This document shows, piece by piece, positions 15,439 to 22,953 of a stretch of 24,154 nucleotides of DNA. The translations under genes were made by a program, and so were the position numbers. Position 1 is the first letter of the stretch, and each line of letters opens with the position of its first letter. The stretch covers positions 1-24,154 of the forward strand of contig WFRP01000264.1 of the NCBI GenBank assembly GCA_015486505.1, written 5' to 3'. Origin of the DNA: Pseudomonadota bacterium (lineage in GTDB: Bacteria > Desulfobacterota > Anaeroferrophillalia > Anaeroferrophillales > Tharpellaceae). The notes below the pieces were generated by a model, which did not search any database, was not told the origin of the DNA, and saw only the letters and a program-made list of their open reading frames with translations.

Positions 15439-16431
15439 TCAGCTGATCGGGCCGGAGAAATACTGCGCGGCCTCACGGTAAAAATCGGGCTCAAGATCAT
15501 GGTGGCGGGGCGAGAAATGGAAGAGTTTGAGGCGTTTGACCCCGGCTCGCCGGGCAATTTCTCCCGCCTGGGAAGCGGTCAGGTGGCGGCTGGATCGGGC
15601 CTTGTCGGCGGCGGAATCAAGAAATGCGGCTTCGCAGAGCAGCAGATCGGCGCCGCTAATCAGCGGGATAAGTTTTTCCAGATTCTCCGGGGTAAAACCG
15701 ATATCGGTGACGTAGGCGATTTTGTTTCCCGGTTTGATGAGGGCAATTTCCGCGGCAATTTCTTTGACCGTATAGTCTCTGTTGCGGCCCGGAATCCTGA
15801 TGATGGCGGCGGTCTCAGGTTTTGGGCTCTGCAGGAACTGGCGCAGTTTGGTAAGCCAGGGGCCCGGCGCTAATTGCAGTTGTTTGAGGACTTCCGGGCG
15901 GAAATTGACCTGTCTGGTTTCATGCAGGGTGAAAGCGAGACAGGAGGTGCCGTGATCGAGGGTTGCGGCATTGATTGAGAAGTCCGGATCTGAAAAAATA
16001 ACCGGGCCGTTTTTTACCGTGGTTGTGGTCGGCCCAGGCTTAAACTTGTCGGAGCAGGCGAAACTGCACTGCTCAAGTTTTTTAGGGTGAACCGCGTAAG
16101 CCGTAATCACAAGTTCATAGTGGGCGGTTAGATTCCAGACGTAGCCCTGAAGTTTGTGCCCGATTATCGCAATTATTCCCGGCGGCCCGTAAATATGCAG
16201 ATGCCGGGGCCGGTTCAGGGTGAGCCGCAGGAGCTGGTCGAAGCCGACAAGATGATCAATATGAGCGTGGCTGATAAAGATGTGGGAGGCTTGTAAAAGT
16301 TTGCGGGCCGCAAGCTGATGCAGATCGCCCAAATCAAATATCAGAGCCCGGCCGGTATAGCTGTTGGCAACCAGAAATCCGGGATCGCCGAACGGTGGGT
16401 TCAGGGCTTCTGTATTCCAGGGAAAGAGCAA
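15439..16431 (-). CDS. Metallo-beta-lactamase-fold hydrolase, ribonuclease Z-like
   Basis: The 330-residue protein has the zinc motif HAHIDH (55-60), a TLDHGTSCLAF strand (about 157-167), D243 in AYVTDIGFT, E267 in LLLCEAAF, H283 in SRHLTASQAG and H305 in FHFSPRH. The HLTASQAGEIA and HFSPRH blocks are typical of RNase Z/tRNase Z and close relatives. The predicted role is a cytoplasmic phosphodiesterase, possibly tRNA 3' processing, but the N-terminus (NPPFGDPGFLVANSYTGRAL) is unlike classical RNase Z, so a related hydrolase is possible. The apparent start is TTG at 16431 with AAAGG about 7 bases upstream; no in-frame ATG is suitably placed. Confidence 0.83.
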   Translation of the reverse strand: MLFPWNTEALNPPFGDPGFLVANSYTGRALIFDLGDLHQLAARKLLQASHIFISHAHIDHLVGFDQLLRLTLNRPRHLHIYGPPGIIAIIGHKLQGYVWNLTAHYELVITAYAVHPKKLEQCSFACSDKFKPGPTTTTVKNGPVIFSDPDFSINAATLDHGTSCLAFTLHETRQVNFRPEVLKQLQLAPGPWLTKLRQFLQSPKPETAAIIRIPGRNRDYTVKEIAAEIALIKPGNKIAYVTDIGFTPENLEKLIPLISGADLLLCEAAFLDSAADKARSSRHLTASQAGEIARRAGVKRLKLFHFSPRHHDLEPDFYREAAQYFSGPIS

Positions 16432-16630
16432 GAGATAACCTTTGTTCAGTAAATAGTTACTTAATTTCTTTTATTCGTAATCTAAAAATGGCTGGTTTGT
16501 CAATAAATAGTGAAAAATTAAGTGGTTTATTTTGGATTTATCGTGAAATTGTTGTGAAAAAATAAAAAATTATGGTAGAAGAGTGATATTTTTTGTGAAA
16601 AACTGTGACTTTTATGGAGAATTTTTTACT

Positions 16631-17698
16631 ATGTCCTCTTTGCGAGATACTTTTTTACCCCGTTGTATGGCAATCGCTATCGGCAGTCTGCCGCAGGTTG
16701 AGATTGAAGCGACACTTGATCTGATTTGCGCGACCCTGCCGGAAGCCCCCTGCTGGCCGCAGCTGCCGAACCGCTCTTTTTTAGAGGGCATGTATGTTCA
16801 GTACGGGGAAGGTCTGCCGGGAGCCGTGCTTGATGATGTCGGTGAACGGTTTTATGTTGATCCGGCAGCGGCCGGGTTTGACGATGAACTGACCGCTTTT
16901 TACGAGGCGGTGATGGCCGGTAACCTGGACCATTTTTCCATCAGCAAGGAGCGTTCCGTCGGTTTGTGGTCGGGGGTTGGTGCCCTGGCGGCGCGTTATC
17001 AAAATCCGGCCCCGCGCTTGATTAAAGGCCATGTGACCGGGCCGGTGAGCTTCGGCCTCGGGGTGACGGATACTAAAAAGCGCTCAATTATCTATGATTC
17101 CACTCTGCTCGATGTCGTGGTCAAGCATATCAATATGAAAGCCCGCTGGCAGGAGGCTTTTTTAGAGCGGGCCTTTCCCGGAATCCCGACCCTGACTTTT
17201 TTTGATGAGCCCTATATGGTCTCTTTCGGGACCGCTTTCTGCACCCTGTCCCGGGAAACCGTCCGCGAGCTGCTGAATGAAGCCGGCCGGGGCTTGAACG
17301 GTTTGACCGGGGTGCATTGCTGCGGCAATACCGATTGGTCGCTGCTGCTTGAGGCCGGGGTTGACTTGTTGAACTTTGATGCCTATGAATATGGTGAAAA
17401 CCTGCTTTTATATCAGGCGGAACTCGAGCGCTTTCTTTTAGGCGGCGGTTATCTGGCCTGGGGGGTGGTGCCGACCAGTGCGGCAATTGACGATGAAGAT
17501 GAAGCCTCGTTACAGGCTCATCTTTTGGCTCAGGTCAAGCGCTTAAGCAGCGCCCGGCTTTCGCTGACGGATATCCTGGCCCGCAGTTTTATCTCGCCGA
17601 GTTGCGGCGCGGGTTCGCTGACCCCGGCCCGGGCGGTCAAAGCTTTTGAGCTGACCCGGAAGCTTTCCGAGGGGCTGCGGCAAAAGTACAATCTATAG
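16631..17698 (+). CDS. MetE-core-like / UROD-MetE superfamily methyltransferase
   Basis: The 355-residue protein matches only the C-terminal catalytic barrel of cobalamin-independent methionine synthase (COG0620); full MetE is about 750 residues. Zinc ligands can be placed: H229 and C231 in GVHCCGN and C325 in SPSCGAGSLTP (compare PDCG in MetE). An acidic residue in LLNFDAYEYG (about 248-255) may be the fourth. KGHVTGPVSFG (132-142) and FFDEPYMVSF (190-199) are further family blocks. Short core-MetE proteins in anaerobes take the methyl group from a corrinoid protein or methylcobalamin instead of folate; whether this one does is inference. ATG 16631 has GGAGA 11 bases before it; a GTG at 16583 is an alternative. 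It ends 30 bases before lon. Confidence 0.8.
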   Translation: MSSLRDTFLPRCMAIAIGSLPQVEIEATLDLICATLPEAPCWPQLPNRSFLEGMYVQYGEGLPGAVLDDVGERFYVDPAAAGFDDELTAFYEAVMAGNLDHFSISKERSVGLWSGVGALAARYQNPAPRLIKGHVTGPVSFGLGVTDTKKRSIIYDSTLLDVVVKHINMKARWQEAFLERAFPGIPTLTFFDEPYMVSFGTAFCTLSRETVRELLNEAGRGLNGLTGVHCCGNTDWSLLLEAGVDLLNFDAYEYGENLLLYQAELERFLLGGGYLAWGVVPTSAAIDDEDEASLQAHLLAQVKRLSSARLSLTDILARSFISPSCGAGSLTPARAVKAFELTRKLSEGLRQKYNL

Positions 17699-17728
17699 CA
17701 TTTGAGAATTATATAACCTGGAGGTTAA

Positions 17729-20392
17729 ATGAGTAACGATAAAAAAAAGAAAGCGGCGAAAAAATCATCATTGCCGGAAGAGCAAAAAAAAGAGAAATCC
17801 GGCGCCGATGAGGTTGTTGATGAGGAGGCTGCCGATAATGATCTGGATACGGTGGCTGAAGATGACGCGGCCGAGATTGATGATCTTGAAGACATGGAAG
17901 CCGAAATGGATCTTGAAGATGCGCTGGCGGTGATCAAGGAGGGGGCGCATGAAGCCCCGCGAGACGGGGAAAACGGCGAGAGTGAAGAGTTGGTTCTGCC
18001 GGATGAACTGCCGCTTTTGCCGGTGCGGGATGTGGTGGTCTTTCCCTTTATGATTATGCCGCTTTTTGTCGGTCGCGAGGCTTCAATCAAGGCGGTGGAT
18101 GAAGCCCTGGCCGGGGATCGGCTGATCTTTCTCGTGACCCAGAAAGATCTGCGCGAAGAGAACCCGGATCGCGGCGGCGTCTATCGGGTGGGGACCATCT
18201 CGATGATTATGCGGATGTTGAAACTGCCGGACGGCCGTGTGAAAATTCTGGTGCAGGGTCTGGCCAAAGCCGCCATTACCGAGGTCGTGCAGCGTCGGCC
18301 GCTCTTTCGGGTGCGGCTTGAAAAACTTGAAGATATCGATAACGGTGAAATTGATCTTAGAACCGAGGCGACCATGCGCAGTGTGAAGGAGCGCCTCGAA
18401 AAAGCTATCTCCCTGGGTAAGCCGATTGCCCCGGAAGTGGCGATGATTCTTGATAATATCAACCTGCCGGGCCGTCTCGCGGATCTGGTGATCTCTAATC
18501 TCGGGGTTAAACTCAATGTTGCCCAATCATTTATGGAGGAACCGGACGGGGTTAAACGGCTGAATAAGGTCAACAAGATTCTCGCCAAGGAGCTTCAGGT
18601 CTTGGGGATGCAGGCCAAGATTCAGAATCAGGCCAAAGCCGAGATGACCAAGACCCAGCGGGATTATTTCCTTAAAGAGCAGTTGAAGGCGATCCGGCAT
18701 GAACTCGGCGATAACGAAGATCGTGCGGCCGAAATCGATGAACTCCGCGACAAGATTAAAAAATGCAAGATGCCGAAACCGGCCCAGGAAGAGACGAACA
18801 AACAGTTGAACCGCCTGGAGCGTATGCATCCGGACGCGGCCGAAGCCAATATTATTCGGACCTACATCGATTGGATGATTGAGGTTCCCTGGCATAAAAA
18901 GACCCGCGACAATCTCGATTTGAGCAAAGCCCGGAAAATCCTGGCTGAAGATCATTACGGTCTTGAGAAGATCAAACAGCGGATCATTGAATACCTGGCG
19001 GTCTGCAAGCTGAAAAAGAAGCTGCGCGGTCCAATTCTTTGTTTTGTCGGCCCTCCGGGCGTGGGTAAAACCTCGCTGGGTAAATCGGTGGCCCGGGCTT
19101 TAGGGCGCAAATTTTATCGTCTTTCCCTGGGCGGAATGCGCGATGAAGCTGAGATTCGCGGGCATCGGCGCACCTATATCGGCGCTCTGCCGGGCCGGAT
19201 TATTCAGGGCCTGAAACAGACCGGCACCATTAACCCGGTTTTTATGATGGATGAGATCGATAAAATCGGCAACGATTTTCGCGGCGATCCGGCTTCGGCT
19301 CTGCTTGAGGTTCTTGACCCGGAGCAGAATGATGAATTCAGTGATCACTATCTCAGTGTCCCCTATGATCTTTCCAATGTCATGTTTATTACCACGGCCA
19401 ATACCCTGGAGACGATTCCGGCGGCCCTTAAAGACCGGATGGAGGTTATTGAGCTTTCCGGCTATACCGATGAAGAGAAACTCCATATCGCCAAACGTTA
19501 TCTGATTCCGCGGCAGATGGAGGAAAACGGGATTACGGCCGCGCATATCTCGTTTTCGCGGGCGGCGATTCTGGCATTGATTAACAGCTACACAATGGAA
19601 TCCGGCGTTCGTAACCTGGAGCGGGAAATCGGTTCGGTCTGCCGTAAAATCGCGACTCGGGTCGCGGAAAAAGAGAAAGTCGGTAAAACCCTGATCAGTT
19701 CGTCGTCCCTGCATCGTCTTCTGGGGCCGGTTAAATATCTGCCTGAGGGCGGCCGGGGTGAAGATCAGGTCGGGGTCGCCACCGGCCTCGCCTGGACGCC
19801 GTACGGCGGTGTGGTGCTGATGGTTGAAACCCTGCTGATGCCGGGCAAGGGCAATCTTTCGCTGACCGGTCATCTCGGTGATGTCATGAAGGAATCAGCC
19901 CAGGCGGCGATGAGTTTTATCCGCTCGCGCTCGCGGGAATTCGGGATTGAGCCTCAGGTTTTTCAGGAGTACGATATCCATGTCCATGTCCCGGCGGGAG
20001 CGACCCCTAAAGACGGGCCTTCGGCCGGGGTGACGATGCTGACCTCGATTCTTTCGGCCTTGACCAAAATCCCGGCTTATCGCAATGTCGCAATGACCGG
20101 CGAATTAACCCTGGCGGGCCGGGTGATGCCGATCGGCGGTTTAAAGGAAAAATTTCTGGCGGCTTTGCGTTTCGGCGCGACTACTATCCTGATTCCTTAT
20201 GATAACCGCAAGGATCTGGAAGAGATTCCGGCCAATATCCGCAAACAGTTGACGATTATTCCGATAAAAATGGCGGATGAAGTGGTCGGCCATACCCTGA
20301 CCCGTAAATTAAAGCCGTTGCCGCAGAAAAGTAAGCGCAAAGCGGCCGCGAAAAAGAGCAGCAGTGCCAAAGCCGAAACCAAAACCAGGTAA
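17729..20392 (+). CDS. lon: ATP-dependent protease Lon
   Basis: The 887-residue protein has an acidic, low-complexity N-terminal extension (about 1-90, KKKKAAKKSS then many Asp/Glu). It is followed by the LON substrate-binding domain (LPLLPVRDVVVFPFMIMPLF, from about 94), a helical linker (about 290-385), and the AAA+ module with Walker A GPPGVGKT (441-448) and Walker B FMMDEI (505-510). The protease domain has catalytic S765 (KDGPSAGVT) and K806 (PIGGLKEK), 41 residues apart. A Lys-rich tail (about 862-887) ends the protein. E. coli Lon is 784 residues, so both tails are additions. It degrades misfolded and regulatory proteins in the cytoplasm. GGAGG precedes the ATG. It probably forms an operon with the MetE-like gene and thiL. 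Confidence 0.97.
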   Translation: MSNDKKKKAAKKSSLPEEQKKEKSGADEVVDEEAADNDLDTVAEDDAAEIDDLEDMEAEMDLEDALAVIKEGAHEAPRDGENGESEELVLPDELPLLPVRDVVVFPFMIMPLFVGREASIKAVDEALAGDRLIFLVTQKDLREENPDRGGVYRVGTISMIMRMLKLPDGRVKILVQGLAKAAITEVVQRRPLFRVRLEKLEDIDNGEIDLRTEATMRSVKERLEKAISLGKPIAPEVAMILDNINLPGRLADLVISNLGVKLNVAQSFMEEPDGVKRLNKVNKILAKELQVLGMQAKIQNQAKAEMTKTQRDYFLKEQLKAIRHELGDNEDRAAEIDELRDKIKKCKMPKPAQEETNKQLNRLERMHPDAAEANIIRTYIDWMIEVPWHKKTRDNLDLSKARKILAEDHYGLEKIKQRIIEYLAVCKLKKKLRGPILCFVGPPGVGKTSLGKSVARALGRKFYRLSLGGMRDEAEIRGHRRTYIGALPGRIIQGLKQTGTINPVFMMDEIDKIGNDFRGDPASALLEVLDPEQNDEFSDHYLSVPYDLSNVMFITTANTLETIPAALKDRMEVIELSGYTDEEKLHIAKRYLIPRQMEENGITAAHISFSRAAILALINSYTMESGVRNLEREIGSVCRKIATRVAEKEKVGKTLISSSSLHRLLGPVKYLPEGGRGEDQVGVATGLAWTPYGGVVLMVETLLMPGKGNLSLTGHLGDVMKESAQAAMSFIRSRSREFGIEPQVFQEYDIHVHVPAGATPKDGPSAGVTMLTSILSALTKIPAYRNVAMTGELTLAGRVMPIGGLKEKFLAALRFGATTILIPYDNRKDLEEIPANIRKQLTIIPIKMADEVVGHTLTRKLKPLPQKSKRKAAAKKSSSAKAETKTR

Positions 20393-20429
20393 ACGCGGTT
20401 CCGGCGGCCGTTCAGGTTTGCCGGAAACA

Positions 20430-21434
20430 GTGGCCGACCTGGGCGAGTTTGGTTTCATTGAAACTTTGCGACGGCGTCTGCCTCAGGCTTCGGGCTCTTT
20501 GCCGATCGGGGTCGGCGATGATGCCGCCTGGTGGCGGCCGGCCGCCGGTAACGGCATATTAACGACCACCGATATGTTGGTAAACCGGGTTCATTTCGAC
20601 CTCGATTATACAACGGCGGCTGATCTCGGTTACAAATCCCTGGCGGTAAATTTAAGTGATCTGGCGGCGATGGGCGGTGAGCCCGTCTGTGCCTATCTCG
20701 CTCTGGCGCTGCCGGCGGAGCTTGAAAAAATTTGGCTCGATGAATATATCACGGCCTTCTTAAAGCTGGCGCAGGAGTATAATGTCCAGCTGGCCGGCGG
20801 TGACACCGTGGCCGCCCGTGACTTGACAATTTCGGTAACCCTTAATGGTCTGGCTCCGGTTAATAAGCCGATTTTACGCAGTGGCGCGGCCGTTAATGAT
20901 GACATTTACGTTTCGGGCAGTATTGGTGACAGCTTTTGCGGACTTAAGCTCCTGCAGAAGATTTTTCCGGCGGCAGCCCTGAATCCGGCTGAGATTGCTT
21001 TTCTGCAGGGCCGGCATCTGCGTCCCGCCGCCCGGGTGCGGTTGGGGCGTACTTTGGCGGCCTGTGGCCGGGTCAATGCTATGCTCGATATAAGTGATGG
21101 GGTGGTTGCGGATTTAGGTCATTTGCTGACAGCCTCCGGTGAACTCGGGGCCGAACTTGACCAGGCCGCGATTCCACTCTCACCGGCGGCGGCCAAACTT
21201 GAGGCGGCGGGCGTTACTGATCTTCCGGATTTGCTGACCGGCGGCGAAGATTATGAATTGCTTTTCTGCGCAAATCCGGGCGCTCGGGCGGAGATTGCGG
21301 AGATTGCGCGGGCCTGTGGAGTCAATTTGACGCGCATCGGCCGGGTTAACGATAAGCGGAAGATCCTTATGTTGGTTAACGGAAAGAGTGAAGCGCTGAG
21401 CGGCAGGAGAGGTTATGACCATTTCCGGAATTAA
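20430..21434 (+). CDS. thiL: Thiamine-monophosphate kinase ThiL
   Basis: The 334-residue kinase phosphorylates thiamine monophosphate to the diphosphate cofactor. Motifs include GVGDDAAWW, TTDMLVNRVHFD, YKSLAVNLSDLAAMGGEP, LAGGDTVAARD, HLRPAARVRLG, MLDISDGVVADLGHL and LLTGGEDYELLF, all characteristic of ThiL (AIR synthase-like fold), with Asp-rich Mg-ATP sites. I chose GTG 20430 because the product then begins MADLGEFGFIETL, which aligns with the start of E. coli ThiL (MACGEFSLI). The frame is open back to GTG 20364, but that adds a Pro/Lys-rich stretch overlapping the lon tail in another frame; TTG 20418 is another option. It overlaps the next gene by 20 bases, so the two are translationally coupled. 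Confidence 0.93.
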   Translation: MADLGEFGFIETLRRRLPQASGSLPIGVGDDAAWWRPAAGNGILTTTDMLVNRVHFDLDYTTAADLGYKSLAVNLSDLAAMGGEPVCAYLALALPAELEKIWLDEYITAFLKLAQEYNVQLAGGDTVAARDLTISVTLNGLAPVNKPILRSGAAVNDDIYVSGSIGDSFCGLKLLQKIFPAAALNPAEIAFLQGRHLRPAARVRLGRTLAACGRVNAMLDISDGVVADLGHLLTASGELGAELDQAAIPLSPAAAKLEAAGVTDLPDLLTGGEDYELLFCANPGARAEIAEIARACGVNLTRIGRVNDKRKILMLVNGKSEALSGRRGYDHFRN

Positions 21435-22458
21435 ACTGGCGGAGCTTGAGGCCAATCAGACCGTGGAACTGCAGCTTCTTATCCGGCGCAAAAATCTGGC
21501 CCAGAGCCGCAACGGCAAAGATTATCTTAAACTTAAGCTCGGTGACAGCAGTGCCGAGATCTCAGCTTTTCTCTGGGATGACGCGGCCCGGGCCGATGCC
21601 GGTCTGAAAGAGGGCGACTGTGTTCTCATTAAAGGCCGGACGCAGATATTTAATGGAAATTTACAGTTAACTCTAAACTCGATTGAACTCTGGCAGGGGC
21701 CGGTGGACCCGCGCAAATTCCTGCCGCAGACCGCTAAGCATATTCCGACGATGCAGCGCGATCTGCAGCAGATTATAACTGATATCAATGACCCCTGGCT
21801 CAAACGTCTGGTGCAGGCATTCTTTGTTAAAGATCAAAAATTTGCCGAAGATTTTGCTCTTGCTCCGGCCGCCAAAGCGATGCATCACGCCTGGCTCGGC
21901 GGCCTGCTGGAACATACTTTGGGGGTTGCCCAACTCGCGCTTAAAGTGGCGCCGCTCTACCCCCAAATCAATGCCGATCTGGTTTTAACCGGAGCCCTGC
22001 TTCACGATATCGGCAAGGTGCGTGAACTGGTCTATGAACGTAACCTTGACTATTCTACCGCCGGCCGGCTTTTGGGCCATGTTATGATCGGGGTGCAGAT
22101 GATTCAGGAAAAAGTTGAAACCATCAAAAACTTCCCCGCCGCCACCCTGATGCAGGTTGAGCATCTTATTTTAAGTCATCACGGCGAATATGAATACGGC
22201 TCGCCCAAACGACCCAAAACTTTAGAAGCTGTTCTCTTGAATTTCATTGACGATCTTGATGCCAAGATCGTTGCCGTCAGCAGTCATCTTGCAACCGGCA
22301 AAAATGAAGACTCCGACTGGAGCGAATTCCATCGCCTTTTCGGCCGGCCTTTTTACAACGCCCCGTTACCGGACAACTCCGAACCGGCTCTGTCTTCGGC
22401 AACCCCTGCCCGTGAATCCAACTCAACAACCCCATCCGAGACGCCCAGGTTATTTTAG
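21415..22458 (+). CDS. OB-fold plus HD-domain 3'-5' exoribonuclease, YhaM-like
   Basis: The 347-residue protein has an OB-fold nucleic-acid-binding domain (about 13-95, VELQLLIRRKNLAQSRNGKD through LIKGRTQIFNGNLQLTL). A metal-dependent HD domain follows (about 155-295) with H167 (LLEHTLG), the HD pair H197-D198 (GALLHDIGKV), HH at 255-256 (LILSHHGEYEYG) and D280 (NFIDDLDAKI). This architecture is that of YhaM-type exoribonucleases. The last 35 residues are Ser/Thr/Pro-rich and probably disordered. Its ATG lies inside thiL with AGGAGAGG just upstream. The final codons TTT-TAG form the TTAG where repeat A5 begins, so this stop codon coincides with a family A junction, like that of the ligase gene. 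Confidence 0.9.
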   Translation: MTISGIKLAELEANQTVELQLLIRRKNLAQSRNGKDYLKLKLGDSSAEISAFLWDDAARADAGLKEGDCVLIKGRTQIFNGNLQLTLNSIELWQGPVDPRKFLPQTAKHIPTMQRDLQQIITDINDPWLKRLVQAFFVKDQKFAEDFALAPAAKAMHHAWLGGLLEHTLGVAQLALKVAPLYPQINADLVLTGALLHDIGKVRELVYERNLDYSTAGRLLGHVMIGVQMIQEKVETIKNFPAATLMQVEHLILSHHGEYEYGSPKRPKTLEAVLLNFIDDLDAKIVAVSSHLATGKNEDSDWSEFHRLFGRPFYNAPLPDNSEPALSSATPARESNSTTPSETPRLF

Positions 22459-22589
22459 TGCCTTACAGGTTATTTTCTTGTTTTAAAACAAGAAAATGTT
22501 CTGATAAGAGCACTTATTTGCGACCAGCGGAAGTGCCCCTGGGTGCGGGCCGAAAAGGCTCCGTTTGGGTTGCGGGACTTGTCCCCGCA
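22455..22589 (+). repeat. Family A structured repeat, copy A5
   Basis: This copy starts at TTAG over the stop codon of the HD-domain gene. The inner stem is a perfect palindrome, ATTTTCTTGTTTT with AAAACAAGAAAAT. The outer stem is AGTGC facing GCACT, a compensated version of AGTAC/GTACT in A2-A4 and A6. The 3' hairpin (TGCGGGACTTGTCCCCGCA) is slightly altered. It joins A6 through TTAG. Confidence 0.9.
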
Positions 22590-22732
22590 TTAGTACCTTA
22601 CAGGTTATTTTCTTGTTTTTTTCGACAGCTTTTTTCAACTGTAAAAACAAGAAAATGTTCTGATAAGAGTACTTATTTGCGACCAGCGGATTGCCCTTGG
22701 GGTGCGGGCCGAAAAGGTCTCCTTTGGGGTCA
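22590..22732 (+). repeat. Family A structured repeat, copy A6 (right end degraded)
   Basis: The outer stem is AGTAC/GTACT and the inner stem ATTTTCTTGTTTTT with AAAAACAAGAAAAT. The loop is different and larger, with its own ACAG/CTGT pairing. The middle segment is full length, but similarity fades at about 22732 after TTTGGGGT, and the usual 3' hairpin and terminal TTAG are absent. Confidence 0.85.
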
Positions 22733-22808
22733 GGCTTGACTTATGGGTATTTGCCTGGTTTGGCGATTACATCTTTTCCGCTGTTTTCTGCGGTTTGATG
22801 GATTTGTT

Positions 22809-22830
22809 CTTGTCAATCTCCCTTGACAAG
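22809..22830. promoter_or_regulatory. Perfect inverted repeat over the hrcA -35 box
   Basis: CTTGTCAA (22809-22816) and TTGACAAG (22823-22830) form an 8-bp perfect dyad with a 6-base spacer. The right arm contains the -35 hexamer. It could be a repressor site additional to CIRCE. No known binding consensus is recognised. Confidence 0.4.
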
Positions 22831-22851
22831 GGTTCGGACCATTACTATTTT
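22823..22851 (+). promoter_or_regulatory. Sigma-70-type promoter of hrcA
   Basis: A consensus -35 TTGACA (22823-22828) is followed by exactly 17 bases and then TATTTT (22846-22851) as -10. CIRCE starts 7 bases after the -10, the normal place for HrcA to block initiation. Confidence 0.8.
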
Positions 22852-22853
22852 AG

Positions 22854-22898
22854 CCCCGTTAGCACTCTTAAGGCCGAAGTGCTAACGGGGTTTCGTTT
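22854..22898 (+). promoter_or_regulatory. CIRCE operator (HrcA-binding), within a longer terminator-like stem
   Basis: TTAGCACTC (22859-22867), 9 bases, then AAGTGCTAA (22877-22885) matches the CIRCE consensus at all but one base. HrcA binds it to repress heat-shock genes. The dyad extends outward to perfect 13-base arms, CCCCGTTAGCACT and AGTGCTAACGGGG (22854-22866 and 22878-22890). It is followed by TTTCGTTTTTT, so the RNA could also form an intrinsic terminator-like hairpin. Confidence 0.92.
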
Positions 22899-22953
22899 TT
22901 TACTTAGCGATCGGGTGTCAGGACTTTTTTACGAGTTTGTCAGAGAGAGTTTT

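Noticed and set aside
16446..16461. A possible MITE end (AAATAGTTAC resembles the family B right end).
   Set aside because: Only about 10 bases match, with no second end or target duplication; probably chance.
19100..19873. A 257-residue minus-strand open frame.
   Set aside because: It is antisense to the lon ATPase and protease domains, which are clearly real.
20364..20429. An N-terminal extension of ThiL (Pro/Lys-rich).
   Set aside because: It overlaps the lon tail in another frame and has no counterpart in known ThiL; GTG 20430 fits the family start.
22458..22739. A small protein encoded by family A repeats (KCSDKSTYL frame, also partly open in A1 and A2).
   Set aside because: A3 and A4 carry single-base indels and A5 and A7 have a stop in the loop, so the frame is not conserved; stem co-variation is.
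22739..22953. A long N-terminal extension of HrcA.
   Set aside because: The region contains the promoter and CIRCE, so it must lie upstream of the start; ATG 22954 gives the normal HrcA N-terminus.
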